From IMG/VR virus record IMGVR_UViG_3300042731_009256, positions 1 through 23,826 of that record: a stretch of DNA of 23,826 nucleotides. The stretch is one strand, 5' to 3'. Within the stretch, counting starts at the first letter, position 1. Every line of letters begins with the position of its first letter. Below are positions 1-6,578 of this stretch, piece after piece. Source of the stretch: a virus. Made by a program: the position numbers and the translations under genes. Under the pieces are notes generated by a model. It did no database searches. It was not told the DNA's origin and saw only the letters and a program-made list of their open reading frames with translations.

Positions 1-1
1 G

Positions 2-1924
2 AGCATCAAGCGGCGCTTGGGAGGCCGGCGCTCCCAATTCGACGATGGGCGGGTCGGCTTTCGCAAGATCACCATCCGGCTTCCTCGCTCGCTCTATAAA
101 TGGGAGTTCGAACAGGAGAGCGGCGATATCCTGGGGATGTGGCAGTATCTGGAGAATCCGCCGAAGGGCCAGGAGCATACGGTATACCTGCCCCTTAATC
201 GGGCGTTGCTGTTTCGGACGTCTCGAGAGGGCGACAACCCGGAGGGGTCCTCGATCTACAGGCCGGCTGTGCGACCGTTCGACTATAAGCGGCGTTTGGA
301 GCAGGTGGAGGGCATCGGTCTGTATCGGCGATGGGCCGGCTTCCCCATCGTCAACCTGCCCGATGGCGCGACGGCTCGCGACGAGGTTCCGGCTGGTACG
401 GTATCGGACGAGGAGCGGGCCGAGGACTTTGTGAAAAAGGTGTACGAGGATCGCATGATGGGGGCATACCTCATGCCGGGCTGGTCCTTCGCGTTCGGCG
501 GGCCCGAGGGAACCGTCGATCCTACCATGGGCCAGACGATCATCCGGAAAGATGCCGAGATGACGCGGGCGATCCTGGCGCAATACCTGCTGTTGGGCCT
601 GCGCGAAGTGGGGACGCAGGCGCTGGCGACCACGTTGCTGGATGCGTTCTTCCTGGCAGTCGATGCCTATCTGCAGATCATACGGGATGGGCTCAACCGC
701 TATGCTGTCCCATTTCTGTTCGGCTACAATACCGATTTTCAGGGCATGACCGGATATCCGACGTTTGAGACGTCATCCCCTCGCGCTCTGGATCTGGAGA
801 TTGTAGGGAAATACCTCGCGGCGATCGCGCAGGCCGGTGGGCTGCGCATCGACGATCCGACCGAATCTTTCCTGCGCAGCCTGATACCGGGCATGCCCGA
901 TGCGCTGCCGGTGGAGGAGGAAGAGGCTCCCGAGCGACCGAAACCGGAAAGCGGGGAAGAAGAACAGGAGATCCGTGGGGAGGGCGAGGGGGGCGAGGGC
1001 GACGAGGGTTATCGAAAGGGGGGCGACGACCTGGGCGAGGTCCCAGGGCGGCGTCGGTTTTTTCGGGGGTTCGGGTCCGGCTCCGGGGATGGTAGTGGGG
1101 GCGGAGGCGGGGAGAATTTCGCGGCGAAGGCGGCTCCCGATGGCCGGGCGGCGCAGTACCATGCCTTGACCGATCGCAACATGCGGGCCCAGCGGGCCAA
1201 TCTGGAGGGCTGGTCTGACGACGTGGCGTCTCAAATCTCGCAGTTAGGGCCCGAGGTGACCGATCGCGCAGTCCGATCGAAGATCGACGATCTGCTCCTG
1301 GCCGGCTTGCTGCTCATGCGCGAGCGATCGGTCCTCGACATCACGGCTGCGTTCTGGCTCGGGTTTGGCAAGCCTGCCGGTGGTCCGGCTCAGTTGGGGG
1401 CGCTCCAGGAGGAGATCCGGCTCTGCGACGATTGGATGGGCTATAGTGCGGGCGAGCTCATGCCGGTCAATCCTGCAGGTGGGGGCACTTTGTGGGGCGA
1501 CATTGCCGGCGAACTGGAGGGCCAGATCGCGGCGATCCTCCTGCTGCTGAAAGAGGGCCGAGAGGATGACGTGTTCTTCCTGGTCCAGGAGGCAGTCCAG
1601 GCGGCGACTCAGGCTTACTCCCGGGCCGAGCTCTACGCAGGCCATGTCTGGCACTCTATCTGGTCCGGGGCCTACCAACGCGATCGCTACGAGGAAATGT
1701 TGGGGGGTCTACCGGGTCCGATCCGATGGGTCCTCGACGTATGGGCCAAGCATTGCCGGCAGTGTCCTATCTTTGGGGCGGATCCTCCTGGGCGTGAATA
1801 TCCCTCGTGGGATGCTATGCTGTCTGTGACCGGTGGTATCACGCCAGGCTTTGGCACGGACTGCGATGGGCGATGCCGGTGTCACGTGGAGGTTTATAGG
1901 GCGGGCGTGTGGGTGTGGGCATGA
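2..1924 (+). CDS. Portal protein fused to a minor head (MuF/gp7-like) domain, 5' partial
   Basis: Forms the dodecameric head entry ring and probably carries the minor head protein as a C-terminal domain. The frame is open to the window edge, so the true start lies upstream; the numbering here counts the TTG at 17 as residue 1. Residues about 63-115 hold the portal-type stretch REGDNPEGSSIYRP followed by a K-R-E rich helix and GFPIVNLP. Residues 223-295 match the portal clip and crown pattern (RDGLNRYAVPFLFGYN, then a DL..VGKYLAAIAQAG segment). An acidic then Gly/Ser-rich linker (300-366) leads to a helical domain ending in a Cys/His cluster: C580, C583, C616, C620, C622, H623. That ending is typical of phage head morphogenesis domains. 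The stop overlaps the next ATG. The portal call is firm; the C-terminal role is inferred. Confidence 0.82.
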   Translation, partial: SIKRRLGGRRSQFDDGRVGFRKITIRLPRSLYKWEFEQESGDILGMWQYLENPPKGQEHTVYLPLNRALLFRTSREGDNPEGSSIYRPAVRPFDYKRRLEQVEGIGLYRRWAGFPIVNLPDGATARDEVPAGTVSDEERAEDFVKKVYEDRMMGAYLMPGWSFAFGGPEGTVDPTMGQTIIRKDAEMTRAILAQYLLLGLREVGTQALATTLLDAFFLAVDAYLQIIRDGLNRYAVPFLFGYNTDFQGMTGYPTFETSSPRALDLEIVGKYLAAIAQAGGLRIDDPTESFLRSLIPGMPDALPVEEEEAPERPKPESGEEEQEIRGEGEGGEGDEGYRKGGDDLGEVPGRRRFFRGFGSGSGDGSGGGGGENFAAKAAPDGRAAQYHALTDRNMRAQRANLEGWSDDVASQISQLGPEVTDRAVRSKIDDLLLAGLLLMRERSVLDITAAFWLGFGKPAGGPAQLGALQEEIRLCDDWMGYSAGELMPVNPAGGGTLWGDIAGELEGQIAAILLLLKEGREDDVFFLVQEAVQAATQAYSRAELYAGHVWHSIWSGAYQRDRYEEMLGGLPGPIRWVLDVWAKHCRQCPIFGADPPGREYPSWDAMLSVTGGITPGFGTDCDGRCRCHVEVYRAGVWVWA

Positions 1925-2139
1925 ACGATAACGGGCGAGACTCCAAGCTCCTATCTGTCCCAGGGCCGATCGCGGCGTTCGTGAATCGGCTGTGTGCATT
2001 GGATGCTGGCAATCACATGATCATCGTCGTCAAGGCTGGTTCCGGGGCTCGCGGGCTCGTGTCCTGGAGTGTCCTCGAGGGCCGGGCCGAGATGCCCAAA
2101 GCAGACACGTCCGAATCTCCCAAAGCAGGCGCCAATTAG
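1921..2139 (+). CDS. Small conserved-looking phage protein, unknown function
   Basis: A 72-residue protein whose ATG overlaps the portal stop (ATGA), so it is probably translationally coupled to the portal fusion. The middle (PGPIAAFVNRLCALDAGNHMIIVVKAG) reads as an amphipathic helix followed by a hydrophobic strand. The tail after residue 52 is polar and rich in Lys/Ser. It has no signal peptide or membrane segment. It is the last gene of the left rightward block, 5 bases before the stem of a bidirectional terminator. I do not recognise the family. The upstream GTG in the same frame at 1909 lies inside the portal gene and has no better ribosome site. Confidence 0.65.
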   Translation: MNDNGRDSKLLSVPGPIAAFVNRLCALDAGNHMIIVVKAGSGARGLVSWSVLEGRAEMPKADTSESPKAGAN

Positions 2140-2144
2140 AACAG

Positions 2145-2195
2145 AAAACGCTCCCCCTACCCCACCCACTTGGGCAGGTGTAGGGGGAGCGTTTT
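2145..2195. terminator. Bidirectional intrinsic terminator
   Basis: A perfect 16-bp stem pairs AAAACGCTCCCCCTAC (2145-2160) with its complement at 2180-2195, around a 19-base loop. The right arm ends in TTTT on the plus strand, and the left arm gives TTTTCTGTTCT on the minus strand, so it can end transcription from both sides. It sits between the end of the rightward portal block and the last gene of the leftward array. Its GGGGGAGC arm resembles the array's own hairpins. Confidence 0.85.
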
Positions 2196-2215
2196 GCTTG
2201 CTGCCGGCTGGCCGG

Positions 2216-2821
2216 CTAATCGTAGCGTTCGACGGCTTTGCGCAGGGCTGTGTATATGGGCTCGCTTTCGTCCTCGTCATCCCCCATGCCGTGGATGTCC
2301 CACAGGGCCAGGGTCTTGCGGGCGGCGTCGAGCAGTGGGGCAGTAGCGACGTGGGCATCGGCGATGGCGAGTTGTTCGCGGGCGAATTCGAGGATCTGTT
2401 CATCGTCCTCCGTGCGATAGTCTGGCGTGGCGTCTGCGAATGCCTTCGTGATCAGGCGCAGGGCGTGGAGCATGTCGGGGTCCGGCATCGGCAGCGTGTT
2501 GATGTCCTTTGCGATGGCCTGGATGTCTCTCCAGCGTTCCACTTCTTCAGGTGTCCATTGCTCGAAGTCGAGCTCCGGGTCCATGTGATCGATCAGCCAG
2601 TCCATTGCCTCGACCACGTGCATGGGCGGGTGCTGCGATGCCAGGGCGAGCAACCTGCGGCTCGCGGCCAGGGCCAACTGCAGTTTCTCCAGTTTGGCTC
2701 GGAGATCTGCCTGCGCTTCCTCGCTTTCGGACTCATCCTTGCCGAAGCTGGCGAGTACGAACCACGTGGCGGCGCTCTCGAGTTCCTGCAGGCTCGCGAT
2801 CAACCTTTGTAAGCGGATCAT
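2216..2821 (-). CDS. Hypothetical protein, helical, last gene of the leftward array
   Basis: A 201-residue, mostly helical and acidic protein. Residues 1-60 look like a coiled coil (QRLIASLQELESAATW, then an E/A/L-rich stretch). A stretch near residues 85-100 (EQWTPEEVERWRDI) suggests a short helical hairpin. The ATG at 2821 was chosen because GGAGG lies 6 bases upstream (AGGAGGACCCCG). A longer in-frame reading to 2935 lacks a ribosome site and has an unlikely N-terminus. The site is only a partial match to the block used by the rest of the array. I cannot assign a family; an early-phage accessory role is inferred from position only. Confidence 0.75.
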   Translation of the reverse strand: MIRLQRLIASLQELESAATWFVLASFGKDESESEEAQADLRAKLEKLQLALAASRRLLALASQHPPMHVVEAMDWLIDHMDPELDFEQWTPEEVERWRDIQAIAKDINTLPMPDPDMLHALRLITKAFADATPDYRTEDDEQILEFAREQLAIADAHVATAPLLDAARKTLALWDIHGMGDDEDESEPIYTALRKAVERYD

Positions 2822-2924
2822 CGGGGTCCTCCTGTCTATCGATCTGGTTTGGGTGTGGCGCTCCGGGGCCGGGTCCAGGCCAGGGCGATTTTCCAGGTTT
2901 TCAGGCTGGCCGGCTGATGACAGT

Positions 2925-3029
2925 CTAGTCGTCATCCCGTATGAATCGGGCTGGCCGTTTGGGCGCTGCCTCGCGTTGCCGGCGAGGCTTCCCCTGCGGT
3001 TCAGGCAGGATCTGGCCTACTTTGTCCAT
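2925..3029 (-). CDS. Possible 34-residue basic peptide
   Basis: A short frame in a 244-base gap of the array. It encodes a Pro/Arg/Lys-rich peptide (GKPRRQREAAPKRPARF inside) that ends in three Asp. The ATG is preceded by CCAGGAGGGG, close to the array's shared ribosome-binding core, but the spacing to ATG is only two bases, shorter than usual. The evidence is position, orientation and ribosome site; coding statistics are not usable at this length. It could equally be spacer sequence. Confidence 0.35.
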   Translation of the reverse strand: MDKVGQILPEPQGKPRRQREAAPKRPARFIRDDD

Positions 3030-3065
3030 CCCCTCCTGGCCTGGGTCCGGCTCCGGAGCATTATC

Positions 3066-3455
3066 CTAAGCGCAGACTGCGGCGAGTTGGTAGCGGGTAA
3101 ACTGCGTCTGTTGTAGGGCGTCGATCCAGGTGAGCAAGACGGTCCAGAACTCGTCCAGGCGTTCGATCCCTTCGATGTCGACGACGTGATCGCCGATGTC
3201 CTGCTCGGTTCCCCCTGCCGGCGCTCCGGAGGGGGTCTTGTCCATACTGCGGGCGTAGACGGCGACCATGTTGTCCTCTACCCACAGCACTTCGGCGCTG
3301 AAGGTTCGGGCGTATACCTGGCCCATCCCGGTCTGGCCGGTGGTGACCGTCTTGCTCAGGCGCTGGCCAATCTTCGCTCGGAAGTATGGTCCCAGGAATG
3401 AGGGAGTTGGCAAGCGAGCGATCACTTCCTCGACTGTGGTGGGTTCGTTGGCCAT
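3066..3455 (-). CDS. Hypothetical protein in the leftward array
   Basis: A 129-residue soluble protein. The N-terminal third is basic and polar (EEVIARLPTPSFLGPYFRAK). The middle is strand-rich (EVLWVEDNMVAVYARS), and the C-terminus is helical (ERLDEFWTVLLTWIDALQQT). The start is supported by GGAGGTATGATCAC before ATG. The gene begins 4 bases from the stop of the upstream array gene, and its ribosome site lies inside the end of that gene, so the two are probably co-translated. I do not recognise the family. Confidence 0.75.
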   Translation of the reverse strand: MANEPTTVEEVIARLPTPSFLGPYFRAKIGQRLSKTVTTGQTGMGQVYARTFSAEVLWVEDNMVAVYARSMDKTPSGAPAGGTEQDIGDHVVDIEGIERLDEFWTVLLTWIDALQQTQFTRYQLAAVCA

Positions 3456-3459
3456 GTGA

Positions 3460-4038
3460 TCATACCTCCGGGGCCGGCTGCACTACTACATGCACAGTGG
3501 GGCGATCATCGTCGGGCGGATCCGCATATCCGAGGAGCGTCTCGGCGATGTCATCGTAGCGGGCCAGGATATCCCCTGCTCCGACACGATCCGTCCATCG
3601 TTTGCTGCCATCGGGATGGCGGAGTTCGAAGGTTCCCTCGTGCGGGTCATAGTCGGTGATCTGCACGCGCGTCCGATCGATGATGCGCTGGTATCTGGTC
3701 CATCCTCGCAAGAATGCTGCCCACAGCATGCTTGGCCATGGGTCCTCCGGCAGAGAGGGCCATGTATCCTCCGTGCCAGGTCCGGGATCGAGGCCGGCGA
3801 CGTCGGGGCGGGGTGTGCAGTTGCGCATCCACTCGGTTGTCAACCCGTGGGTGTGCTGCAGCCAATTCCAGATCGTGTCTGCGTCCTCGCCATGGTAGCG
3901 GATGGCTTTCAACTGCGGGTGGTCCAGATACAATTCGAGTTCCTGCGTCTGACCGTCCTCCTGCGGATGCCGGCGGGCGGCGACGATGTGGCTGACCGAG
4001 ATCAGCCAGTTTCCATCTTGAATCATGGGATTGTTCAT
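3460..4038 (-). CDS. Hypothetical protein in the leftward array
   Basis: A 192-residue protein. Residues about 9-60 read as a small mixed alpha/beta domain (WLISVSHIVAARRHPQ, a strand with LELYLDH, then a helix with DADTIWNWLQ). This pattern is seen in small phage domains that place one helix against a sheet. The rest is Trp- and Pro-rich and acidic. The start follows CCAGGAGGTTACAG, a variant of the array's ribosome block. It lies directly downstream of a promoter-like repeat at 4064-4102, so it may head a transcript with the genes to its left. Function unknown. Confidence 0.78.
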   Translation of the reverse strand: MNNPMIQDGNWLISVSHIVAARRHPQEDGQTQELELYLDHPQLKAIRYHGEDADTIWNWLQHTHGLTTEWMRNCTPRPDVAGLDPGPGTEDTWPSLPEDPWPSMLWAAFLRGWTRYQRIIDRTRVQITDYDPHEGTFELRHPDGSKRWTDRVGAGDILARYDDIAETLLGYADPPDDDRPTVHVVVQPAPEV

Positions 4039-4063
4039 CTGTAACCTCCTGGTTGTGAATGGT

Positions 4064-4102
4064 CCTACTATATAAACGGTTCGGGGCCTGGTTTTCTTCA
4101 GG
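4064..4102 (-). promoter_or_regulatory. Leftward promoter-like repeat, copy 1
   Basis: On the minus strand TATAGT (4067-4072) follows a 17-base spacer from AAAACC (4090-4095). The -10 hexamer is one base from consensus; the -35 hexamer is far from it. The 15 bases CTACTATATAAACGG (4065-4079) recur exactly at 6402-6416. The -35 side, read on the minus strand as CTGAAG then AAACC, is also shared. Conservation of both halves and their spacing argues for a real promoter class, possibly activator-dependent. Confidence 0.55.
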
Positions 4103-4103
4103 C

Positions 4104-4197
4104 TCCCTACTGCCAGGCCGGAAGTGTATCAGTTCTGATATACTTACGGGCTGGCGGTAGGGGGAGACGTCTTTGCGAGGGCGTCTCTCCCTGGCCG
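4104..4197 (-). repeat. Spacer hairpin module between array genes
   Basis: CTCCCTACTGCCAGGCC pairs imperfectly with GGGCTGGCGGTAGGGGG. A second hairpin, GGGAGACG with CGTCTCTCCC, follows toward the upstream gene. This is a degenerate version of the two-hairpin spacers found elsewhere in the array. No U-run follows on the minus-strand RNA. Confidence 0.5.
4122..4145. promoter_or_regulatory. 24-bp dyad, possible operator
   Basis: AAGTGTATCAG and CTGATATACTT flank a central TT and match as inverted repeats in 10 of 11 positions. The dyad lies about 27 bp upstream of the -35 side of the leftward promoter-like repeat at 4064-4102. It is AT-richer than its surroundings. It also sits in the loop of a larger imperfect stem between 4104 and 4164, so an RNA role is the alternative. 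Confidence 0.45.
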
Positions 4198-4199
4198 GC

Positions 4200-4478
4200 T
4201 TATTGCATCCATGGCGCATCGATGTCATCGGGTACGGGGGGCCTGGCCGGCAGCAATCCTTCGGCGACGTAGAGCTCGAACTCCAGTTCGTCTGGTTCCG
4301 TGGCTGTGAGCTCGGTATCTGCGACGAGTTGGGTCCGTTCCCCTGTGGGTTCTCCATTGGGGAATAGGAACTCGACTTCGACCAGGGCCGGCTTGTCCGG
4401 ATCGCCATCGATCAGAGCGAGCTCCCTCGACTCGTGGATCGCGACGATCTGCACTCGGCGTTCGTGATAGTAGATCAT
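4200..4478 (-). CDS. Hypothetical small acidic protein in the leftward array
   Basis: A 92-residue acidic protein, mostly beta by appearance. It shows alternating strands (RRVQIVAIHES, LALIDG, ALVEVEFLFPNG), then a Glu/Thr-rich stretch and a Pro-rich C-terminus. The early half could be a small SH3-like barrel, but no diagnostic motif is present. The ATG follows CCCAGGAGGTATGACCCG, the array's shared ribosome block. It is flanked by hairpin spacers on both sides, so it is an insulated unit within the array. Function unknown. Confidence 0.75.
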   Translation of the reverse strand: MIYYHERRVQIVAIHESRELALIDGDPDKPALVEVEFLFPNGEPTGERTQLVADTELTATEPDELEFELYVAEGLLPARPPVPDDIDAPWMQ

Positions 4479-4512
4479 CGGGTCATACCTCCTGGGGGTG
4501 ATGGGCAGGTTT

Positions 4513-4581
4513 CCCTGCTGCAGGGCCAGGCCGGGGTCCTGGCGCTGCAGCAGGGGGAGACGGGGTCCAGGCGTCTCCCCC
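4513..4581 (-). repeat. Spacer hairpin module between array genes
   Basis: There are two adjacent perfect stems. CCCTGCTGCAG (4513-4523) pairs with 4545-4555 and encloses an inner CCAGG/CCTGG pair. GGGGGAGACG (4553-4562) pairs with 4572-4581. The inner CCAGG...CCTGG is the part shared with the other spacers, while the outer arms are specific to this one. The stems overlap by three bases. Confidence 0.75.
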
Positions 4582-4589
4582 TGCGTGGC

Positions 4590-4919
4590 CTACTCGTTGG
4601 GGTCGTATTCTCCCCCACAGGTTGCACAGTGTACGGTCTGCGCAGGCGTCCATGTCAGGCAGTCCATGCGGCGTTCACCACAGGTCGGGCAGGCTGTCGA
4701 GCGGAGCACGAGGCTCTCGTCCATCGCGGCTTGTACCTTGACGGCCAGGCCGGCGATGGTTTCTGCCTGCAGGACGCAGTACCGAACCGGGTTCGCTGTG
4801 TACCGGATTTCTTCGCGCAGGGCTGTGTACCGCTGGCGTAGGAATTCCAGGTTGGCGAGTAGGATGTTGAGCTCTGCCTCTGAGAGCTCCAGGTGAATGG
4901 GGATTGCGTTCATCGTCAT
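4590..4919 (-). CDS. Small zinc-ribbon protein
   Basis: A 109-residue protein with an N-terminal helical region (residues 13-70, coiled-coil-like, L/E/A-rich) and a C-terminal four-cysteine zinc ribbon: C77-x2-C80 and C98-x2-C101 (CPTC ... HCATC), with an extra C87. Such ribbons bind nucleic acid or protein partners; the exact role is not readable. The start MTMNAIP at 4919 follows CCCAGGAGGTATGACACG. A longer frame to 5012 would run through the neighbouring gene and was rejected. Only 43 bases separate it from the upstream gene, a gap with the ribosome block but without the large hairpin. Confidence 0.82.
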   Translation of the reverse strand: MTMNAIPIHLELSEAELNILLANLEFLRQRYTALREEIRYTANPVRYCVLQAETIAGLAVKVQAAMDESLVLRSTACPTCGERRMDCLTWTPAQTVHCATCGGEYDPNE

Positions 4920-4962
4920 CGTGTCATACCTCCTGGGCATGTGATATGTGTAGGGCTTGCCC

Positions 4963-5154
4963 CTACTGTTGGGCGAGATGCTTGTGTTCAATCTCTCTCT
5001 CGCCGATGCCAACGACTTGAATTCTCCATGTGGTCTTGTGCTTTATGTTCGCGAGTACGATGCCGGCGTGGCCTTTGTATTCTCCGCCGACGATCTGGAC
5101 AGTGTCTCCCTCGCGAATTCCATGGACTTCAATCACTTTGCCTAATCCTTTCAT
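4963..5154 (-). CDS. Small KOW/SH3-like barrel protein
   Basis: A 63-residue protein whose core, REGDTVQIVGGEYKGHAGIV, matches the KOW pattern: a hydrophobic strand, then G-x-Y/F-K-G then G-x-V. This pattern is found in NusG, ribosomal L24 and related RNA- or ribosome-binding proteins. The family usually binds RNA or RNA polymerase partners, so a role in phage transcription or translation is possible but inferred. The ATG follows CCCAGGAGGAAGAAC. A 17-bp hairpin spacer precedes it. The length is that of a single barrel, with no NusG N-terminal domain. Confidence 0.75.
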   Translation of the reverse strand: MKGLGKVIEVHGIREGDTVQIVGGEYKGHAGIVLANIKHKTTWRIQVVGIGEREIEHKHLAQQ

Positions 5155-5177
5155 GTTCTTCCTCCTGGGTTGGGATT

Positions 5178-5271
5178 GTAGGGTTGCCCCTACCGCATCC
5201 CCAGGCCGGCGATCTGGCGATCGCTTGGGTGAGCTCCTGGGGATGCGGTAGGCGGGGAGCGCGGGCTCCCC
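5178..5271 (-). repeat. Spacer hairpin module with perfect 17-bp stem
   Basis: CCTACCGCATCCCCAGG (5189-5205) pairs perfectly with 5236-5252. GGGGAGC (5254-5260) pairs with 5265-5271 across a GCG-containing loop. A third hairpin, GTAGGG with CCCTAC at the SAS-proximal edge (5178-5194), shares bases with the large stem, so the two cannot form together. The loop of the large stem contains GCGATCGC. Confidence 0.85.
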
Positions 5272-5280
5272 TGCCTACAG

Positions 5281-5550
5281 TTAGGCGATCGGCTCGCCAT
5301 CGATTTCGACTGCCTGCATGACCGAGCAGGCTCGCTGGAGGATCGTCCCATCTGGCGCTGCCAGCAGGAAGGCGGGCTCCGTGCTGCCATCGGCGGGGAA
5401 CCGGTGCATGTACGTGGCCAGGACTCTGTATCCTGCTTCGCGGTCCAGGTCCGATGTCAGGAAGATCCCGCTTCCGCTATAGGGGGCCGGCTTAACTCGG
5501 ACGATCATCGTGGTGAAGTGGGTCGTGATTTTGTCGACTTGTCTCGTCAT
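5281..5550 (-). CDS. Hypothetical protein in the leftward array
   Basis: An 89-residue soluble protein, strand-rich at the start (TTHFTTMIVRVKPAPYSG) and with a short segment AAPDGTILQRACSVMQAVEID near the C-terminus that looks like a beta hairpin. The start MTRQVDK at 5550 is fixed by CCCAGGAGGTATGACACG upstream. The longer frame to 6084 overlaps two genes and was rejected. Its start overlaps the stop of the upstream gene by ATGA, so these genes are coupled even though a full ribosome block is also present inside that gene's end. Function unknown. Confidence 0.75.
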   Translation of the reverse strand: MTRQVDKITTHFTTMIVRVKPAPYSGSGIFLTSDLDREAGYRVLATYMHRFPADGSTEPAFLLAAPDGTILQRACSVMQAVEIDGEPIA

Positions 5551-5981
5551 CGTGTCATACCTCCTGGGTGGTATTTCTCGACGTGGTATCCACATCCCCC
5601 TGGGTAACCCTGCCCGTAGGTGTCTACCCAGGAGCAGAGGGCGCGATCGAATCCTCCGCTTCCTGGAGGAGGTCCGTGCCATGCTCCTGCGATTTCCTGG
5701 GCTCCGGGTCGGGGCGAGTAGGCGGGTGGATACGTGCGGATCACTACATGCTCGGCATCTGGTGGGATGGCCGGGTCGGGTTCGAGCAGTCCTGCCTGCG
5801 TCAGGATCTGCTCCAGCGAATCGGCGAGGATGAAGCGCAGGTCTGTCATTTCCTCGTCGATGGTGGCCAGGTCGGCGGGGCTGGCGGTATCGACCTGCTC
5901 GCCGAGCTCGTGCAGGCGTTCGTAATACCTGCGCAGGCCGACGAGGAGACCGTCCTTTAGGGTGAGGGTGTGGGTGATCAT
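5547..5981 (-). CDS. Hypothetical protein in the leftward array
   Basis: A 144-residue protein. The N-terminal 70 residues are helical (VGLRRYYERLHELGEQVD, then an acidic helix with TIDEEMTDLRFILADSLEQI). The C-terminal half is Pro/Gly-rich with few strands, and its last 12 codons contain the ribosome block of the next gene. Its own start uses GGAGGATCTG, not the shared block, and overlaps the preceding stop by ATGA. It is therefore the middle of a three-gene coupled set (5281-6367) that lacks hairpin spacers. Function unknown. Confidence 0.72.
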   Translation of the reverse strand: MITHTLTLKDGLLVGLRRYYERLHELGEQVDTASPADLATIDEEMTDLRFILADSLEQILTQAGLLEPDPAIPPDAEHVVIRTYPPAYSPRPGAQEIAGAWHGPPPGSGGFDRALCSWVDTYGQGYPGGCGYHVEKYHPGGMTR

Positions 5982-6367
5982 CAGATCCTCCGTCTCTCCC
6001 GTGCGAAGCTGAATGCTGCTCCGGACTCTGGCAGCGGGTCCGCCTGCGGCTCGATTGGCTTCCCGTTGGTATCGGGCTGCTCATCGTCGGGCAGCCAGGC
6101 CAGGTTGCCCCACTCCACTTGATCGGTCATGATGCTGACGCGATTATGGGTGGGCAGCCAGGTCTGGACGAAGGCGTGGTCCTGGGGGCCGGGTCCGCCG
6201 AACTTGGCCAGGATCGTGGCGTCGGTGATGTGGGCTCCTTCGGTGTCATCCTCAGCGTCTACGATCGCCATGGCTTGAAGCTGGACTTTGGCATCCTTCA
6301 TCCAACTTGGCTTCTCTCCGGTGTACCGGTAGAAGCGACCGAACTCGACTCGTGTTTGCTCATCCAT
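5981..6367 (-). CDS. Hypothetical protein heading a coupled three-gene set
   Basis: A 128-residue protein. It starts acidic and aromatic (RVEFGRFYRYTGEKPSWM), continues with a strand-rich region (KVQLQAMAIVDAED, HAFVQTWLP, NRVSIMTD), and ends with a Pro-rich then basic tail. The start at 6367 has two purine-rich sites in tandem (AGGAGGTATGGAGGTAAGAC before ATG); the array block is the distal one. Upstream lie a promoter-like repeat (6401-6439) and a 28-bp palindrome (6447-6474), so this gene may begin a separate transcript. Function unknown. Confidence 0.75.
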   Translation of the reverse strand: MDEQTRVEFGRFYRYTGEKPSWMKDAKVQLQAMAIVDAEDDTEGAHITDATILAKFGGPGPQDHAFVQTWLPTHNRVSIMTDQVEWGNLAWLPDDEQPDTNGKPIEPQADPLPESGAAFSFARERRRI

Positions 6368-6400
6368 GTCTTACCTCCATACCTCCTGGGTGTTTGGTGG

Positions 6401-6439
6401 TCTACTATATAAACGGGCGGAGGGCCGGTTTCCTTCAGT
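6401..6439 (-). promoter_or_regulatory. Leftward promoter-like repeat, copy 2
   Basis: On the minus strand TATAGT (6404-6409) follows 17 bases after GAAACC (6427-6432), the same architecture as the copy at 4064-4102. The 15 bases CTACTATATAAACGG are identical in both, and CTGAAG sits just upstream of the -35 side in both. A 28-bp palindrome starts 15 bp further upstream. The downstream gene starts about 37 bases from the -10 hexamer. Confidence 0.55.
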
Positions 6440-6446
6440 CGGCGCT

Positions 6447-6474
6447 CTATCCGTTTGGCTAGTAAACCGGATAG
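6447..6474. repeat. 28-bp imperfect palindrome, copy 1
   Basis: CTATCCGTTTGGCT then AGTAAACCGGATAG; the half-sites match in 11 of 14 positions. It agrees with copy 2 in 21 of 28 positions and with the complement of copy 3 in 22 of 28. It lies just upstream of a leftward promoter-like repeat, as expected of an operator or activator site. Confidence 0.65.
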
Positions 6475-6487
6475 CAGTTGGGGAGCT

Positions 6488-6560
6488 CCCAACCCCAGGG
6501 CCAGGCGGGTCGTCCTGGTCCTGGGGTTGGGGGGCAGGAGGGTGGGCATCCTCCTGCCCC
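6488..6560 (-). repeat. Spacer hairpin module between array genes
   Basis: CCCAACCCCAGG (6488-6499) pairs perfectly with 6520-6531 and encloses a second CCAGG/CCTGG pair. GGGGCAGGAGG (6531-6541) pairs with 6550-6560. The arms differ from all other spacers, yet both hairpins and the CCCAGG edge are kept. Confidence 0.78.
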
Positions 6561-6578
6561 TTGCCCCTGGGTGTTGGC

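Noticed and set aside
2822-2935. N-terminal extension of the gene at 2216
   Set aside because: There is no ribosome site before the upstream ATG and the extra residues look like translated spacer.
5281-6084. Long 267-codon reading of the gene at 5281
   Set aside because: The upstream part overlaps two coupled genes in other frames; the internal start at 5550 has the ribosome block.
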